Positions 1 to 10,267 are shown, counted from the first letter of the stretch. The stretch is DNA of 64,000 bases from Rhodococcus antarcticus (GCF_026153295.1 NZ_CP110615.1:2108001-2172000), one strand, 5' to 3'. The notes: generated from the letters alone by a model not told the origin. Made by a program: numbers and translations.

Positions 1-1
1 G

Positions 2-1204
2 GCCACGGTGGACGTCCTGCACGCGCTGCTGGAGCGGGTGGGCAACCTCGGGGTGCACAGCCTGGAGGAGCTGCTCGCGTTCCTGCCCGAGGTCACGGCC
101 GGCCAGCGGCGCAAGCGTGGGCTCGCCGAGCACCTGCCGCACTCCCCCGGCGTGTACCTGTTCCGCGGGCCGGGCGAGGAGGTGCTCTACGTGGGAACCG
201 CCACCGACCTGCACCGCCGGGTGCGCAGCTACTTCACCGGGTCCGAGACGCGCAGGCGCATCCGCGAGATGGTCAACCTGGCCGTGCGGGTGGACCACGT
301 GGAGTGCGCGCACCCGCTGGAGGCCGGGGTCCGCGAGCTGCGGCTGCTCGGGGCGCACGCGCCGCCCTACAACCGCCGCTCCACCCACCCGCACCGCCGC
401 TGGTGGGTGGTGCTCACCGACGAGGCGTTCCCCCGGCTGTCGGTGGTGCGCACCGAGCGGGAGGGTGCCCTGGGGCCCTTCCGCTCCCGGGGCGGGGCGA
501 GCGAGGCGGCCGAGCTGCTCGCGGGGGCGAGCGGCCTGCGGACCTGCACACCCCGGATCTCTGCACGAACCCCCCGCGGCAGCCCCTGCGCCCTGCACGA
601 GATGGGTCGCTGCGCGGCTCCGTGCGCCGGGCTGCAGTCCGCCGACGCCTACGGCGCCGGTCCCCGGGCGGTGGCCGCGGTGGTGGCGGGGACCGATGAC
701 GCCGTGCTGCACACCGTCCGCACCCGCGTCGAGGAGCTCGCCGGCGCGGGCCGGTTCGAGTCGGCCGCCACGGCCCGGGACCAGGTCGTGGCACTGGTCC
801 AGGTGCTGCGGCGTCGGCAGCGGCTGGGCGCCCTGGCGGCGGTGGACGAGCTGGTGGCCGCACGCCGGGACGGGGCCGGGGGCTGGCACCTGGTGGTCGT
901 GCGCGCCGGGCGGCTGGCCGCGGCCGGCCACGCCGCGCGCGGGGTGGCCCCGGTGCCGCTGGTCGAGCTGCTGGTGGCCTCGGCCGAGACCGTCGTGCCG
1001 GGCCCGGGTCCGCTGCGCGGGGCGCCCGAGGAGGAGGTGGCGCTGGTCGCCCGCTGGCTGGAGGCACCGGGCACCCGGCTGGTCCGGACGAGCGGCCCGT
1101 GGGCCGAGCCGGCGTCCGGGGCGGGCTCCTGGGGTGCGTGGGCCCAGCGGGCGGGTGCCGCGGCGCAGGAGGCGGTCCACCCCCTCGGCCGGGGCTGGCC
1201 CTAG
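2..1204 (+). CDS. DEDDh exonuclease / GIY-YIG (UvrC-like) protein, C-terminal part
   Basis: The gene is cut at its 5' end by the window. The frame is open from base 2, and the first visible GTG at 8 lies inside a conserved segment (TVDVLHALLERVGN) that normally follows the third exonuclease motif of DnaQ-type domains. What remains is a GIY-YIG nuclease domain (GVYLFRGPG, then LYVGTATDLHRRVRSYF) and a UvrC-like cysteine region (CALHEMGRCAAPC). The missing N-terminus is expected to be a DEDDh 3'-5' exonuclease, as in Rv2191. The likely role is DNA repair or nuclease processing in the cytoplasm; the substrate is not known to me. An Lrp-type gene follows 43 nt downstream on the same strand. Confidence 0.88.
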   Translation, partial: ATVDVLHALLERVGNLGVHSLEELLAFLPEVTAGQRRKRGLAEHLPHSPGVYLFRGPGEEVLYVGTATDLHRRVRSYFTGSETRRRIREMVNLAVRVDHVECAHPLEAGVRELRLLGAHAPPYNRRSTHPHRRWWVVLTDEAFPRLSVVRTEREGALGPFRSRGGASEAAELLAGASGLRTCTPRISARTPRGSPCALHEMGRCAAPCAGLQSADAYGAGPRAVAAVVAGTDDAVLHTVRTRVEELAGAGRFESAATARDQVVALVQVLRRRQRLGALAAVDELVAARRDGAGGWHLVVVRAGRLAAAGHAARGVAPVPLVELLVASAETVVPGPGPLRGAPEEEVALVARWLEAPGTRLVRTSGPWAEPASGAGSWGAWAQRAGAAAQEAVHPLGRGWP

Positions 1205-1247
1205 GCTCGCGCCACGAGCCACGCCCCACCAGCGCAGGAGGTACGAC

Positions 1248-1523
1248 GTGATCACCGCGATCGTCATGGTGCACACCGCCGCCGACCGGATCCCCGAGGT
1301 CGCCCAGCAGATCGCGGACCTCGGCGGCGTGGCCGAGGTCTACTCCTGCGCCGGCGACGTCGACCTCGTCGTGGTCGTCCGGGTGCGCGAGCACGAGCAG
1401 ATCGCCGACGTCGTCACCGAGCACATCAGCAAGATCCCGGGGGTCCAGCGCACGGCCACCCACATCGCGTTCCGCTCGTACTCCAGCCAGGACGCCGAGG
1501 CCGGCTTCGAGGTCGGCGAGTAG
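1248..1523 (+). CDS. Lrp/AsnC ligand-binding (RAM) domain protein
   Basis: This is a 91-residue stand-alone RAM domain with no helix-turn-helix. It begins VITAIVMVHTAADRIPEVAQ and carries the core IADLGGVAEVYSCAGDVDLV followed by IPGVQRTATHIAFR. The GTG start is chosen because AGGAGGT lies at 1236-1242, 5 nt upstream; the longer frame starting at 117 is antisense-type noise. Stand-alone RAM proteins bind amino acids or other small effectors and form oligomers, so a sensor or modulator role is likely, possibly modulating a partner regulator. A TAGGCT hexamer at 1202-1207 could be the -10 box of a short-leader promoter. Confidence 0.85.
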   Translation: MITAIVMVHTAADRIPEVAQQIADLGGVAEVYSCAGDVDLVVVVRVREHEQIADVVTEHISKIPGVQRTATHIAFRSYSSQDAEAGFEVGE

Positions 1524-1530
1524 CACACCC

Positions 1531-3015
1531 GTGACCAGGCGCAGCGCCACCGAGCTCCTCGACCTCGTGCTGGACGAGGGCAGCTTCACCTCCTGGGACA
1601 CCCCGCCGGTGGACGTGCACCCCGGTCCCGCCTACGCCGCCGAGCTGGCCGCCGCCCGGGCGAGCAGCGGGGTGGACGAGTCGGTGCTCACCGGGCGGGG
1701 CCTGGTGCACGGGCGGCCCGTGGCGGTGGTGGTGTGCGAGTTCGCCTTCCTGGCCGGATCCATCGGGGTGGCCGCCGCCGAGCGGCTCGTCTGCGCGGTG
1801 GAGCGGGCCACGGCCGAGCGCCTGCCGCTGCTCGCGGCACCGGTCTCGGGGGGAACCCGCATGCAGGAGGGCACCCTCGCGTTCCTGCAGATGGTGAAGA
1901 TCGCCGCGGCCATCACCACGCACAAGGCCGCGCGGCTGCCGTACCTGGTCTACCTGCGCCACCCCACGACCGGCGGCGTCTTCGCCTCCTGGGGGTCGCT
2001 GGGCCACGTGACGGTCGCCGAGCCCGGGGCGCTCGTGGGGTTCCTCGGTCCCCGCGTCTACCAGGCCCTCTACGACGCACCCTTCCCCGAGGGTGTCCAG
2101 ACCGCGGAGAACCTGCACGCCCACGGCCTGCTCGACGCCGTGCTGCCGCCGGAGGACCTCTCCGAGATCGTCGACCGGGTGCTGCGCGTCATCACCGCAC
2201 CGCGGACCGGGGCACCGACCACCACGCCGGAGCCACGGCCGACCGACGACGTGCCCGCCTGGACCTCCGTCCTCGCGAGCCGCCGCGCCGACCGCCCCGG
2301 GGTGCGGGCGCTGCTGCGGCTGGGCGCCACCGACGTGGTTCCCCTCAACGGCACCGGCCAGGGCGAGCGCGACCCCGGCCTGCTGCTGGCCCTGGCCCGC
2401 GTCGGCGGCGCGCCGTGCGTGGTGCTGGGACAGGACCGTCGCGGCCAGACCACCGACCACCCGATGGGCCCGGCCGCCCTGCGCGAGGCCCGCCGAGGGA
2501 TGCGGCTGGCCACCGAGCTGGCGCTGCCACTGCTCACCGTCATCGACACCGCGGGCGCGGCGCTGTCCCGGGAGGCGGAGGAGGGAGGTCTGGCGGGCGA
2601 GATCGCCCGCTGCCTGGCCGAGCTCGTCACCCTGCCCACGCCGACGGTCTCGCTGCTGCTCGGACAGGGGGCCGGCGGCGGCGCGCTCGCCCTGGTGCCC
2701 GCGGACCGGGTGCTGGCCGCCCAGCACGGGTGGCTCGCGCCCCTCCCACCGGAGGGCGCCAGCGCGATCGTGCACCGCGACACCGCGCACGCCGCCGAGA
2801 TGGCCGCCGTCCACGGGGTGCGCTCTGTCGACCTCCTGGCGGCAGGGATCGTGGACGAGGTCATCGCCGAGCACCCCGACGGGGCCGACGAGCCCACCGC
2901 CTTCTGCACCCGGGTCGCAGCCGCCGTGGCCAGCGCCCTGGACGAGCTCGGCGCGCACGACCCGCAGGACCTGCTGGTCCGGCGACTGGCCCGCTACCGA
3001 CGCCTGGGCACCTGA
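1531..3015 (+). CDS. accD3: AccD3-like acyl-CoA carboxylase carboxyltransferase (beta-alpha fused)
   Basis: The 494-residue protein carries both halves of a biotin-dependent carboxyltransferase. The beta-like half has SGGTRMQEGTLAFLQM and HPTTGGVFASWGSLGH (about residues 105-170). The alpha-like half has GPAALREARRGMRLA and LGQGAGGGALALVPADRVLA (about 310-395). Length and motifs match M. tuberculosis AccD3 (about 495 aa) closely. Such enzymes move a carboxyl group from carboxybiotin to an acyl-CoA; the substrate cannot be read from sequence and no biotin carboxylase gene is in the window. The GTG start lies 7 nt after the preceding stop, so co-transcription with the RAM-domain gene is likely. 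It ends 22 nt before the convergent trpD stop. Confidence 0.88.
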   Translation: MTRRSATELLDLVLDEGSFTSWDTPPVDVHPGPAYAAELAAARASSGVDESVLTGRGLVHGRPVAVVVCEFAFLAGSIGVAAAERLVCAVERATAERLPLLAAPVSGGTRMQEGTLAFLQMVKIAAAITTHKAARLPYLVYLRHPTTGGVFASWGSLGHVTVAEPGALVGFLGPRVYQALYDAPFPEGVQTAENLHAHGLLDAVLPPEDLSEIVDRVLRVITAPRTGAPTTTPEPRPTDDVPAWTSVLASRRADRPGVRALLRLGATDVVPLNGTGQGERDPGLLLALARVGGAPCVVLGQDRRGQTTDHPMGPAALREARRGMRLATELALPLLTVIDTAGAALSREAEEGGLAGEIARCLAELVTLPTPTVSLLLGQGAGGGALALVPADRVLAAQHGWLAPLPPEGASAIVHRDTAHAAEMAAVHGVRSVDLLAAGIVDEVIAEHPDGADEPTAFCTRVAAAVASALDELGAHDPQDLLVRRLARYRRLGT

Positions 3016-3037
3016 GCCGGTCGGCCCGCTCCGCCGC

Positions 3038-4078
3038 TCAGACCGCGAGCTCGGTGGACCGCTGCGCCCACCGGTCGAGCAGGTCCGCCGCCGCACCGGA
3101 GTCGACGGCCGCGGCCGCGCGCGGCAGCTGGGCGGCGACGGCCCCGACCAGGCTCCCGCCCACCCCGGCGTGGGCGGCCAGCGCCCCGGCGGCGTTGAGC
3201 AGCACCGCGTCGCGCACCGGTCCCGCCTCCCCCGCGACCAGGCGCCGCACCACGGCAGCGTTCACCGTGGCGTCCCCGCCGCGCAGGGCGCTGAGCTCCA
3301 CCCGCGGCAGGCCGAGCTCGCGGGCGTCCAGGCGGTCCGGGCGGACCGTGCCGCCGGCGACCACCAGGACCGTGGACGGCGCGGTGGTGGTGAGCTCGTC
3401 GAGACCGTCCTCGCCGCGCACCACCAGCACCGAGGACCCGCGCCCGGCGAACACCTCCGCCAGCACCGGCAGCATCCGGGCGTAGGCGCACCCCACGAGC
3501 CCCGCGCGCGGGCGGCCCGGGTTGGTCAGCGGTCCGAGCACGTTGAACGCGGTGGGGATGCCGATCTCCCGGCGGGGACCGGCCGCGTGGCGCAGCGACG
3601 GGTGGAACACGGGCGCGAAGCAGAAGCCGATGCCGACGTCGGCCACGCACCGGGCCACCTCGTCGGGCCCGAGCCCGATGGCCACGCCCAGCTCCTCGAG
3701 CACGTCGGCGGTGCCGCTGCGCGAGGAGGCCGCCCGGTTGCCGTGCTTGACCACCCGGACCCCGGCCGCAGCCGCCACCACCGCCGCCATGGTGGAGATG
3801 TTCACCGAGCCGGACCGGTCGCCGCCCGTCCCGACGACGTCGACGGCGTCCGGGTCCACGGGCACCGGACGGGTGTGGGCCAGCATCACGTCGGCGAGCG
3901 CGGTGACCTCGGCGGCCGTCGCACCCTTCATCTGCAGCGCCACGCCGAAACCCGCCACCTGGGCCGCGGTGGCGGCGCCGGCCATGATCTCCTCCATCGC
4001 CCACGCCGCGTCAGCAGTGCCGAGGTCCCGCCCGTCGACGAGCTGCCCGAGCACCGAGGGCCAGGTGCGCGTGCTCAC
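3038..4078 (-). CDS. trpD: Anthranilate phosphoribosyltransferase
   Basis: TrpD joins anthranilate and PRPP to give phosphoribosyl-anthranilate, the second step of tryptophan synthesis. The 346-residue protein shows the family motifs [16 protein letters not shown] (PRPP/Mg binding) and [14 protein letters not shown] (anthranilate site), then [20 protein letters not shown] and [12 protein letters not shown]. The GTG start at 4078 is preferred over longer forms because [16 protein letters not shown] matches the family N-terminus. It also overlaps the stop of the upstream receiver-like gene in a GTGA junction, which predicts translational coupling. No other trp gene is present, as in M. tuberculosis where trpD stands apart from the other trp genes. 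Confidence 0.96.
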   Translation of the reverse strand: MSTRTWPSVLGQLVDGRDLGTADAAWAMEEIMAGAATAAQVAGFGVALQMKGATAAEVTALADVMLAHTRPVPVDPDAVDVVGTGGDRSGSVNISTMAAVVAAAAGVRVVKHGNRAASSRSGTADVLEELGVAIGLGPDEVARCVADVGIGFCFAPVFHPSLRHAAGPRREIGIPTAFNVLGPLTNPGRPRAGLVGCAYARMLPVLAEVFAGRGSSVLVVRGEDGLDELTTTAPSTVLVVAGGTVRPDRLDARELGLPRVELSALRGGDATVNAAVVRRLVAGEAGPVRDAVLLNAAGALAAHAGVGGSLVGAVAAQLPRAAAAVDSGAAADLLDRWAQRSTELAV

Positions 4079-4512
4079 CCGCGAACGGTGGGCAGCGCGG
4101 AGCCCACCAGCCGGGCGCGCAGCACCTGCGCCACGGTCTCGGCGGCCGCCAGCGGGTCCAGCGGGTGCACCAGCACGGCATCGGCCTGCGACCAGGTCGC
4201 GAGCCAGCGGTCGTCCGCACGACGCACCACCACGACCACCGGCGGGCAGTCGGTGATCTCGTTCTTGACCTGGCGACACAGGCCCATGCCCCCGGTGGGC
4301 TGGGCCTCGCCGTCGAGCACGGCGAGGTCGACCCCGCCCGCGTCGAGGTGACCGAGCACCTCGGCGATGGTGCCGGCCTCGATCCAGGTCACCCGTCCGA
4401 GATCGGCGGCGGGTCGGCGGCCCACCGCCCCGGTGATGAGCTCGCGCACCGCCGGGAGGTGGCTGAACACGAGCACGGTGCTGGCCGGTGCCGGGCGGGC
4501 GGGTGCACTCAT
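4075..4512 (-). CDS. Response-regulator receiver-like protein, single domain
   Basis: This 145-residue protein has a CheY-like fold pattern: an N-terminal strand ([20 protein letters not shown]), a central strand with an aspartate in [16 protein letters not shown] where the phospho-acceptor normally sits, [13 protein letters not shown], and a C-terminal helix [15 protein letters not shown]. The usual second acidic residue of the pocket and the invariant lysine are not obvious, so it may be a non-phosphorylated pseudo-receiver. No output domain and no kinase gene are nearby. ATG at 4512 is preceded by GGAG 5 nt upstream. The stop overlaps the trpD start (GTGA). Confidence 0.68.
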   Translation of the reverse strand: MSAPARPAPASTVLVFSHLPAVRELITGAVGRRPAADLGRVTWIEAGTIAEVLGHLDAGGVDLAVLDGEAQPTGGMGLCRQVKNEITDCPPVVVVVRRADDRWLATWSQADAVLVHPLDPLAAAETVAQVLRARLVGSALPTVRG

Positions 4513-4549
4513 CACGTCTCCTGCGGCGGGGGGCGGGTCCTGGCCGATG

Positions 4550-4978
4550 CTATCGGCCGACGGCGCCCGGACCGGGCGCGGGCGGCTGCAGCGCGTCCCA
4601 CCCCAGCACGTGGCCGCCGAGGCGCTGCGCCAGCCCGGCCATCCGGGAGCGCTCCTGGGAGCAGTGCAGCGCGTCCAGCACCTGCACGCGGGCGAGCACC
4701 AGGTCGGCCCCGCTCCCGTCGGTCCGGTCGGTGGGGGCGTACCCGTCCTGCGCCGCCGTCGCGGCCGCCTGCTCCCGGCCGACCTCCGGCAGCACCAGGT
4801 GGTGGCGGAGCACCGCCTGGCCCGCGGGCACCCACGTCCTCGAGCGCTCCAGCGCCGTGGAGCAGGCCTCCACCTCGTCGAAGCCCTGCACCACCACCAC
4901 CAGGTCGTCGCGAGCCGGGTCCAGCACGTCCACCTCACCCCGGGCGAACAGCTTCCGCACCGTGTCCAACAGGCCCAC
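4550..4978 (-). CDS. Conserved protein, possibly RraB-like
   Basis: This 142-residue soluble protein has no signal peptide. A GTG start is placed before [19 protein letters not shown] because GGAAGGGG lies just upstream and more N-terminal residues look non-coding. The middle ([26 protein letters not shown]) and the end ([18 protein letters not shown]) recall the alpha/beta pattern of RraB-type RNase E inhibitors, with a Gly-Gly then Gly-Trp-Asp near the C-terminus. That assignment rests on weak pattern similarity only. The gene reads toward the receiver/trpD pair with 37 nt between them and may share their transcript. It is divergent from ctaE. Confidence 0.6.
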   Translation of the reverse strand: MGLLDTVRKLFARGEVDVLDPARDDLVVVVQGFDEVEACSTALERSRTWVPAGQAVLRHHLVLPEVGREQAAATAAQDGYAPTDRTDGSGADLVLARVQVLDALHCSQERSRMAGLAQRLGGHVLGWDALQPPAPGPGAVGR

Positions 4979-5101
4979 GAGAACCCCTTCCACCGCCTCG
5001 ACCTGCGCCGTCGCCCTCGCGCGGCACGCCTGCGCACCGTGCCCCTCGACACGATCCGGCGCCACCGGGCACCCCGGGGCGCCAAGTCAACGACGACGCG
5101 T

Positions 5102-5107
5102 CATACT
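5102..5107 (+). promoter_or_regulatory. -10-like hexamer of ctaE
   Basis: CATACT ends 7 nt before the GTG of ctaE and no Shine-Dalgarno lies between. The spacing matches the leaderless pattern seen at many genes in this window. Confidence 0.45.
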
Positions 5108-5114
5108 TCTCCTC

Positions 5115-5732
5115 GTGACGAGCGCAGCAGCGACCTCCGGGACCGCCATCACCCAACGCGTGCACTCGCTGAACCGTCCCAACATGGTCAGCGTGGGCAC
5201 CATCGTGTGGCTCTCCAGCGAGCTCATGTTCTTCGCCGGACTGTTCGCGATGTACTTCACCGCGCGCGCCCAGGTCGGGCCCACGGAGGGGTGGCCGTCG
5301 CCACCGACCGAGCTGAACCTGCCCTACTCGCTGGTGTTCACGGTGATCCTGGTGGCGTCGTCGTTCACCTGCCAGCTCGGCGTGTTCGCCGCCGAGCGCG
5401 GCGACGTGTTCGGGCTGCGCAAGTGGTACGTCATCACCTTGCTGATGGGACTGACCTTCGTCCTCGGCCAGGCGAACGAGTACCGCACGCTGGTCACTGA
5501 GGGCACCACGATCTCCTCCAGCGCCTACGGCACCGTGTACTACATGACGACCGGCTTCCACGGGCTGCACGTCGTCGGCGGTCTGCTCGCCTTCATCTTC
5601 CTCATCGCGCGCACCAAGATGAGCAAGTTCACCCCGGCGCAGGCCACCGCAGCGATCGTCGTGTCCTACTACTGGCACTTCGTCGACGTCGTCTGGGTCG
5701 CCCTGTTCGCCACCATCTACTTCGTGCGGTGA
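5115..5732 (+). CDS. ctaE: Cytochrome c oxidase subunit III
   Basis: This is subunit III of the aa3-type terminal oxidase, a membrane protein that stabilises the oxidase core. The 205 residues form about five hydrophobic segments: [75 protein letters not shown] and a C-terminal helix. The family signature [11 protein letters not shown] is near the end. The GTG start matches the conserved N-terminus ([14 protein letters not shown]). It precedes qcrC by 61 nt, the actinobacterial ctaE-qcrCAB order that encodes parts of the bcc-aa3 supercomplex. The catalytic subunit gene ctaD is not in the window. Confidence 0.97.
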   Translation: MTSAAATSGTAITQRVHSLNRPNMVSVGTIVWLSSELMFFAGLFAMYFTARAQVGPTEGWPSPPTELNLPYSLVFTVILVASSFTCQLGVFAAERGDVFGLRKWYVITLLMGLTFVLGQANEYRTLVTEGTTISSSAYGTVYYMTTGFHGLHVVGGLLAFIFLIARTKMSKFTPAQATAAIVVSYYWHFVDVVWVALFATIYFVR

Positions 5733-5793
5733 CACCGGTGCCCGCCCACCTTCCCGCTGCTGACAGCACCGTCCCCGAGTGCAAGGGATCACG

Positions 5794-6672
5794 ATGAGCT
5801 CCTCCACCCCACTCACGCCCTCCGACGACGACGTCGCCGTGAGCTCCCCGCGCCTGGTCGCCTCCAGCCGCAACCGTGGCGGGCGGTCCCGGCTGCGCCG
5901 TCGCGTCAGCGGGATGCTGGTGCTGGTCATGGCGCTGCTGGGCGCGGGCTTCCTCGCCACCGCGCTGACGCCGAACGCCCAGGTCGCCGTCGCGCAGGAC
6001 GATCCGACGCTGGTCCGCCAGGGCAAGCAACTCTACGCCAACGCGTGCATCACCTGCCACGGCGCGAACCTGCAGGGTGTGCAGGACCGCGGTCCCAGCC
6101 TCATCGGCGTGGGTGAGGCTGCGGTCTACTTCCAGGTCTCGAGCGGCCGGATGCCGGCCGTGCGCAACGAGGCCCAGGCCGCGCGCAAGCCGGCCAAGTT
6201 CACCGCTGCGGAGACCGACCAGCTCGGCGCGTACATCCAGGCCAACGGTGGTGGGCCGACGGTTCCCCGCAACGCCGACGGCTCGATCGCCTCCACCTCC
6301 CTGGTGGGCAGCGACGTCGCACGCGGCAGCCAGCTGTTCCGGCTGAACTGCGCGTCCTGCCACAACTTCACCGGCCGCGGCGGGGCGCTGTCCTCGGGCA
6401 AGTACGCGCCGAACCTCGACCAGGCGACCGAGGCGCAGATCTACACGGCGATGACGTCGGGCCCGCAGAACATGCCCAAGTTCTCCGACCGCCAGCTCTC
6501 CGTGGAGGAGAAGGGCGACATCATCGCCTACGTCAACGCCGCCACCCAGGACTCCGCCCCCGGCGGCTACTCCCTGGGCGGCCTCGGGCCCGTCTCCGAG
6601 GGCCTGTTCATCTGGATCGTCGGCATCGTGGCGCTCGTCGGCGCCACCCTCTGGGTGGGAGCAAAGGCATGA
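5794..6672 (+). CDS. qcrC: Cytochrome bc1 complex di-heme cytochrome c subunit
   Basis: The 292-residue membrane-anchored di-heme cytochrome c (cytochrome cc) passes electrons from the Rieske protein directly to the aa3 oxidase, replacing soluble cytochrome c. Two heme-binding motifs are seen: CITCH at 85-89 and CASCH at 186-190. An N-terminal hydrophobic stretch ([18 protein letters not shown]) follows an Arg-rich region, and a C-terminal anchor ([20 protein letters not shown]) ends the protein. ATG at 5794 is chosen over GTG at 5779 because AAGGGA sits 6-7 nt upstream. The stop overlaps the qcrA start in ATGA. Confidence 0.97.
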   Translation: MSSSTPLTPSDDDVAVSSPRLVASSRNRGGRSRLRRRVSGMLVLVMALLGAGFLATALTPNAQVAVAQDDPTLVRQGKQLYANACITCHGANLQGVQDRGPSLIGVGEAAVYFQVSSGRMPAVRNEAQAARKPAKFTAAETDQLGAYIQANGGGPTVPRNADGSIASTSLVGSDVARGSQLFRLNCASCHNFTGRGGALSSGKYAPNLDQATEAQIYTAMTSGPQNMPKFSDRQLSVEEKGDIIAYVNAATQDSAPGGYSLGGLGPVSEGLFIWIVGIVALVGATLWVGAKA

Positions 6673-7793
6673 GCGGGCAGGACGACACACCGAGGCCCAC
6701 CCCCGAGCAGCTCGCGGCCATGAGCCACGACGAGCTCGTGCGCCTGGGCTCCACGCTCGACGACGTCGAGATCGCCTACCGCCAGGAACGCTGGCCGGTT
6801 CCCGGGACGCGGGCGGAGAAGCGCGCCGAGCGGGCGGTCGCCGGGTGGTTCCTCCTCGCCGGGGTGTCCTCCCTCGCCGCCGTGGCGGTCTTCCTGTTCT
6901 GGCCGTGGGAGTACAGCGGAGCCGCCACCGCCAACCACGGCCTGTACGTGTTCTACACGCCACTCCTCGGCACCACGATCGGCCTGGCCATCCTCGGGAT
7001 CGGAGTGGGCGTCATCGCCTACTCCAAGAAGTTCATCCCCGAGGAGATCTCGGTCCAGCAGCGCCACACCGGCGGATCTCCCGAGGTCGACCAGAAGACC
7101 ACCGTCGCCGTCCTCAGCGACTCCCTGCAGACCTCGGGCATCATGCGGCGCACCCTCATCAAGCGCAGCCTGGGCTTCGGTGCCGGTGCCCTCGGGATCA
7201 TGGCCGTCATTCCTCTCGGCGGGCTCGTCAAGAACCCCTGGGCCCAGGGCGACAGCTCCCCGCTGTGGACCTCCGGCTGGACCCCGACGAACGACGAGAA
7301 GATCTACCTCCGCCGGGACACCGGCCGCTCCGACGACGTTGTGCTGGTCCGCCCCGAGGACCTCGCCGCCGGCGCCATCGAGACCGTGTTCCCGTTCCGG
7401 GAGTCCGAGCGCGGCGACCACGAGGCCCTCCTCGCCGCACTGCACCGCTCCGACAACCCTGTCATGCTGATCCGGCTGCGACCTGACGCCGCAGCAATGG
7501 TGGTCAAGCGATCCGGGCAGGAGGACTTCAACTATGGCGACTACTACGCGTACTCGAAGATCTGCACGCACCTTGGTTGTCCCACCTCGCTGTACGAGTC
7601 GCAGACCAACCGGATCCTGTGCCCGTGCCACCAGTCACAGTTCGACGCCCTGACCTACGCCAAGCCCATCTTCGGGCCGGCAGCACGTGCCCTGCCCCAG
7701 CTCCCCATCGAGGTTGATGAGGCCGGCTACATGGTGGCGAAGGGCAACTTCATCGAATCGCTCGGCCCGGCCTTCTGGGAGCGGAAGTCATGA
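6669..7793 (+). CDS. qcrA: Cytochrome bc1 complex Rieske iron-sulfur subunit
   Basis: The 374-residue Rieske protein of the bcc complex accepts electrons from menaquinol and passes them to QcrC. The [2Fe-2S] ligands are visible as Cys299 and His301 (CTHLGC) and Cys318 and His321 (CPCHQSQF). Actinobacterial QcrA has three membrane segments; here they are near residues 58-76, 93-113 and after the RR-containing stretch [18 protein letters not shown], which resembles a Tat-type signal. It overlaps qcrC by 4 nt at the start and qcrB by 4 nt at the end (ATGA in both), so the three genes are translationally coupled. Confidence 0.97.
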   Translation: MSGQDDTPRPTPEQLAAMSHDELVRLGSTLDDVEIAYRQERWPVPGTRAEKRAERAVAGWFLLAGVSSLAAVAVFLFWPWEYSGAATANHGLYVFYTPLLGTTIGLAILGIGVGVIAYSKKFIPEEISVQQRHTGGSPEVDQKTTVAVLSDSLQTSGIMRRTLIKRSLGFGAGALGIMAVIPLGGLVKNPWAQGDSSPLWTSGWTPTNDEKIYLRRDTGRSDDVVLVRPEDLAAGAIETVFPFRESERGDHEALLAALHRSDNPVMLIRLRPDAAAMVVKRSGQEDFNYGDYYAYSKICTHLGCPTSLYESQTNRILCPCHQSQFDALTYAKPIFGPAARALPQLPIEVDEAGYMVAKGNFIESLGPAFWERKS

Positions 7794-9436
7794 CCACAAC
7801 GATCCCCACGCAGAACCGCACGGAGCAGGCAGCCGCGGGTGCGGCCACCTGGGCCGACGACCGTTACCACCTCTCGGCGGGTCTCCGTCGCCAGGTGAAC
7901 AAGGTCTTCCCGACGCACTGGTCGTTCCTGCTCGGCGAGATCGCCCTGTACAGCTTCGTCATCCTGCTCGTCTCGGGCGTGTACCTCACCATCTTCTTCG
8001 ACCCGTCCCTGGCGGAGGTCACCTACAACGGTGCCTACCCCAACCTGCGCGGCATCGAGATGTCCCGGGCCTACGAGACGGCGCTGAACATCAGCTTCGA
8101 GGTCCGCGGCGGGCTGTTCGTCCGGCAGATCCACCACTGGGCTGCCCTGCTCTTCCTCGCGGCCATGGTCGTGCACCTGTTCCGGGTCTTCTTCACCGGA
8201 GCCTTCCGCAAGCCCCGCGAGGCCAACTGGGTGCTCGGTGCGCTGCTGCTCATCCTCGGCATCGTCGAGGGCTTCATGGGCTACGGCCTCCCCGACGACC
8301 TGCTCTCGGGCACGGGCCTCCGCATCACCTCGGCCATCATGCTGTCGCTTCCTGTCATCGGGACGTGGACTCACTGGCTCGTGTTCGGCGGTGAGTTCCC
8401 GGGCAACCTCATCATCGACCGGCTCTACATCGCCCACGTGCTGCTCGTCCCGGCCATCCTGCTGGCACTCATCGCGGCCCACCTCGCTCTGGTCTGGTAC
8501 CAAAAGCACACGCAGTTCCCCGGCCCGGGCCGGACCGAGAAGAACGTGGTCGGCGTCCGCATCATGCCGATCTTCGCGGTCAAGGCGGGCGGATTCTTCG
8601 CGGTCACCTTCGGCGTGCTGGCCATCATGTCCGGCGTGTTCCAGATCAACCCCATCTGGACCCTCGGGCCCTACAACCCCTCGCAGATCTCCGCTGGCTC
8701 GCAGCCCGACTGGTACATGGGCTTCACCGACGGTGCAGCTCGACTGTGGCCCGCGTGGGAGATCTACCCGTTCGGCCACACCGTTCCTGCCGTGGTGCCG
8801 GTGGCCCTGCTGCTCGGTGCGATCTTCGGGGTGCTGATCGCCTACCCGTTCATCGAGCAGTGGCTCACCAAGGACAAGGCTGCGCACAACATCCTGCAGC
8901 GGCCGCGGGACGTCCCGGTGCGCACCTCGCTGGGTGCCATGGCCATCACCTTCTACCTGGTGCTGACCATCTCCGCGGCGAACGACATCATCGCCTACCA
9001 CTTCGACATCTCGCTGAACGCGATGACGTGGATGGGGCGCACCCTCACGCTGCTCCTGCCGCCGATCGTCTACATGATCACCTACCGGTTCTGCCTGGGC
9101 CTGCAGCGGTCCGACCGGGACGTGCTCGAGCACGGGGTCGAGACCGGCATCATCAAGCGCCTGCCGCACGGTGAGTTCGTCGAGGTGCACCAGCCCCTCG
9201 GCGGCGTCGACGAGCACGGTCACGCCATCCCCCTGGAGTACCAGGGCGGCGTGGTGCCGAAGAAGATGAACAAGCTGGGCTCGGCCGGACGTCCGGGCCG
9301 CGGCAGCCTGCTCAAGCCCGACCCGATCGAGGAGACGCAGGCGCTCGACGCTGCGGAGCACCGCGGCGAGTCCGAGCAGCGCCGCGCGCTGGCCGGCAAG
9401 CCGGATGCAGGCAAGCCGGTCGACCCGCGCGACTAG
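7790..9436 (+). CDS. qcrB: Cytochrome bc1 complex cytochrome b subunit
   Basis: The 548-residue polytopic cytochrome b holds two b hemes and the quinol sites of the menaquinol:oxidase supercomplex. Heme-ligand regions are visible as [20 protein letters not shown] and, later, [20 protein letters not shown]. The Qo-site tetrapeptide is PDWY (SQPDWYMGF) rather than the PEWY of many bacteria. About 130 residues beyond the last helix form the hydrophilic C-terminal extension typical of actinobacterial QcrB. It is the last gene of ctaE-qcrCAB and is followed by a GC-rich hairpin. Confidence 0.97.
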   Translation: MTTTIPTQNRTEQAAAGAATWADDRYHLSAGLRRQVNKVFPTHWSFLLGEIALYSFVILLVSGVYLTIFFDPSLAEVTYNGAYPNLRGIEMSRAYETALNISFEVRGGLFVRQIHHWAALLFLAAMVVHLFRVFFTGAFRKPREANWVLGALLLILGIVEGFMGYGLPDDLLSGTGLRITSAIMLSLPVIGTWTHWLVFGGEFPGNLIIDRLYIAHVLLVPAILLALIAAHLALVWYQKHTQFPGPGRTEKNVVGVRIMPIFAVKAGGFFAVTFGVLAIMSGVFQINPIWTLGPYNPSQISAGSQPDWYMGFTDGAARLWPAWEIYPFGHTVPAVVPVALLLGAIFGVLIAYPFIEQWLTKDKAAHNILQRPRDVPVRTSLGAMAITFYLVLTISAANDIIAYHFDISLNAMTWMGRTLTLLLPPIVYMITYRFCLGLQRSDRDVLEHGVETGIIKRLPHGEFVEVHQPLGGVDEHGHAIPLEYQGGVVPKKMNKLGSAGRPGRGSLLKPDPIEETQALDAAEHRGESEQRRALAGKPDAGKPVDPRD

Positions 9437-9456
9437 CGTCGACCCCGCAACACGAG

Positions 9457-9487
9457 AGGCCTCGGACCCGAGTGGTTCGGGGCCTTT
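9457..9487 (+). terminator. Terminator after qcrB
   Basis: AGGCCTCGG pairs with the downstream TTCGGGGCCT (one G-T pair) around a short loop, followed by TTT, 20 nt after the qcrB stop. Confidence 0.65.
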
Positions 9488-9799
9488 CGCGTGCGTAGGA
9501 CACTCCCGCGCGGGCCGCACCCACCGCCGGGCTCGCCCCGTTCCCGGTGTGGACACCAGCAGGGTCCCGCCAGCTCGGAGCGGAGGCCTCCACGAGGTCG
9601 GGGCTCTCCCCACCTTGTTGAGCCAGCAGGGGTGGCTGAGGGCAGGGCGACTGGGCGGGCCCACGGGCGGTCCGCTACCAGCCAGTGACCTCAGCCCGAG
9701 CAGGTACCGACGGTGCGGTGGTCGAACGGTGCCCTCCCCCACCCTCCCCGACGCTCCACCACGGACTGCTCGGCATGCAGCACCGATCTCCGTGTCAGC

Positions 9800-9935
9800 G
9801 CTGCCGGTGCGGGCAGCGCTGCCGGTGCGGGCGGTGCTGCCGGTGCTGCCGGTGCGGGCGGTGCAGGCGGTAGGGGCGGTGGGGCGGTGCGGGCGGTGCC
9901 GGGCGGTGCGAGCGGTGCGAGCGGTGCGAGCGGTG
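9800..9935 (+). repeat. G-rich imperfect tandem repeat with G-quadruplex motif
   Basis: Units of the type GCCGGTGCGGGC and GAGCGGTGC recur imperfectly. Within it, 9873-9903 has four G-runs (4, 4, 3 and 3) separated by loops of 4, 6 and 7 nt, which fits the standard intramolecular quadruplex pattern on the plus strand. Confidence 0.7.
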
Positions 9936-10234
9936 GTCCACCGTGCCGCCCAGTGCTGCCCGCGTGCACCAGGACGCTCGCCCGGGGATCGTTGCGGCGG
10001 GCATCGTGGACTCTCGCGGCATCCCCACGCGGCGCGAAGCTGTGGCCCCGCCCGCGGGACTCCTCGGCCGCCCCCGAGCGTCCCCCCGCGACCCGTTCCT
10101 GACCGGTCCCTGACCCCGAGCCCCGCATCTCACGAAGGATCGCAGCCCTGCTGGCCGGACGACCTGGGAGGCGTCCGTCGTCGTCAGGACCTCCAGACCC
10201 TCCCGCTCCCCTGGTACAGGGCTGGCGGGTACCC

Positions 10235-10267
10235 GTGCGGGGGGCCTGTGCGGGGGGCCTGTGCGGG
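10235..10267 (+). repeat. 13-nt tandem repeat
   Basis: GTGCGGGGGGCCT occurs twice in tandem (10235-10247 and 10248-10260), followed by a third partial copy (GTGCGGG). It adds two six-G runs to an already G-rich gap. Confidence 0.75.
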
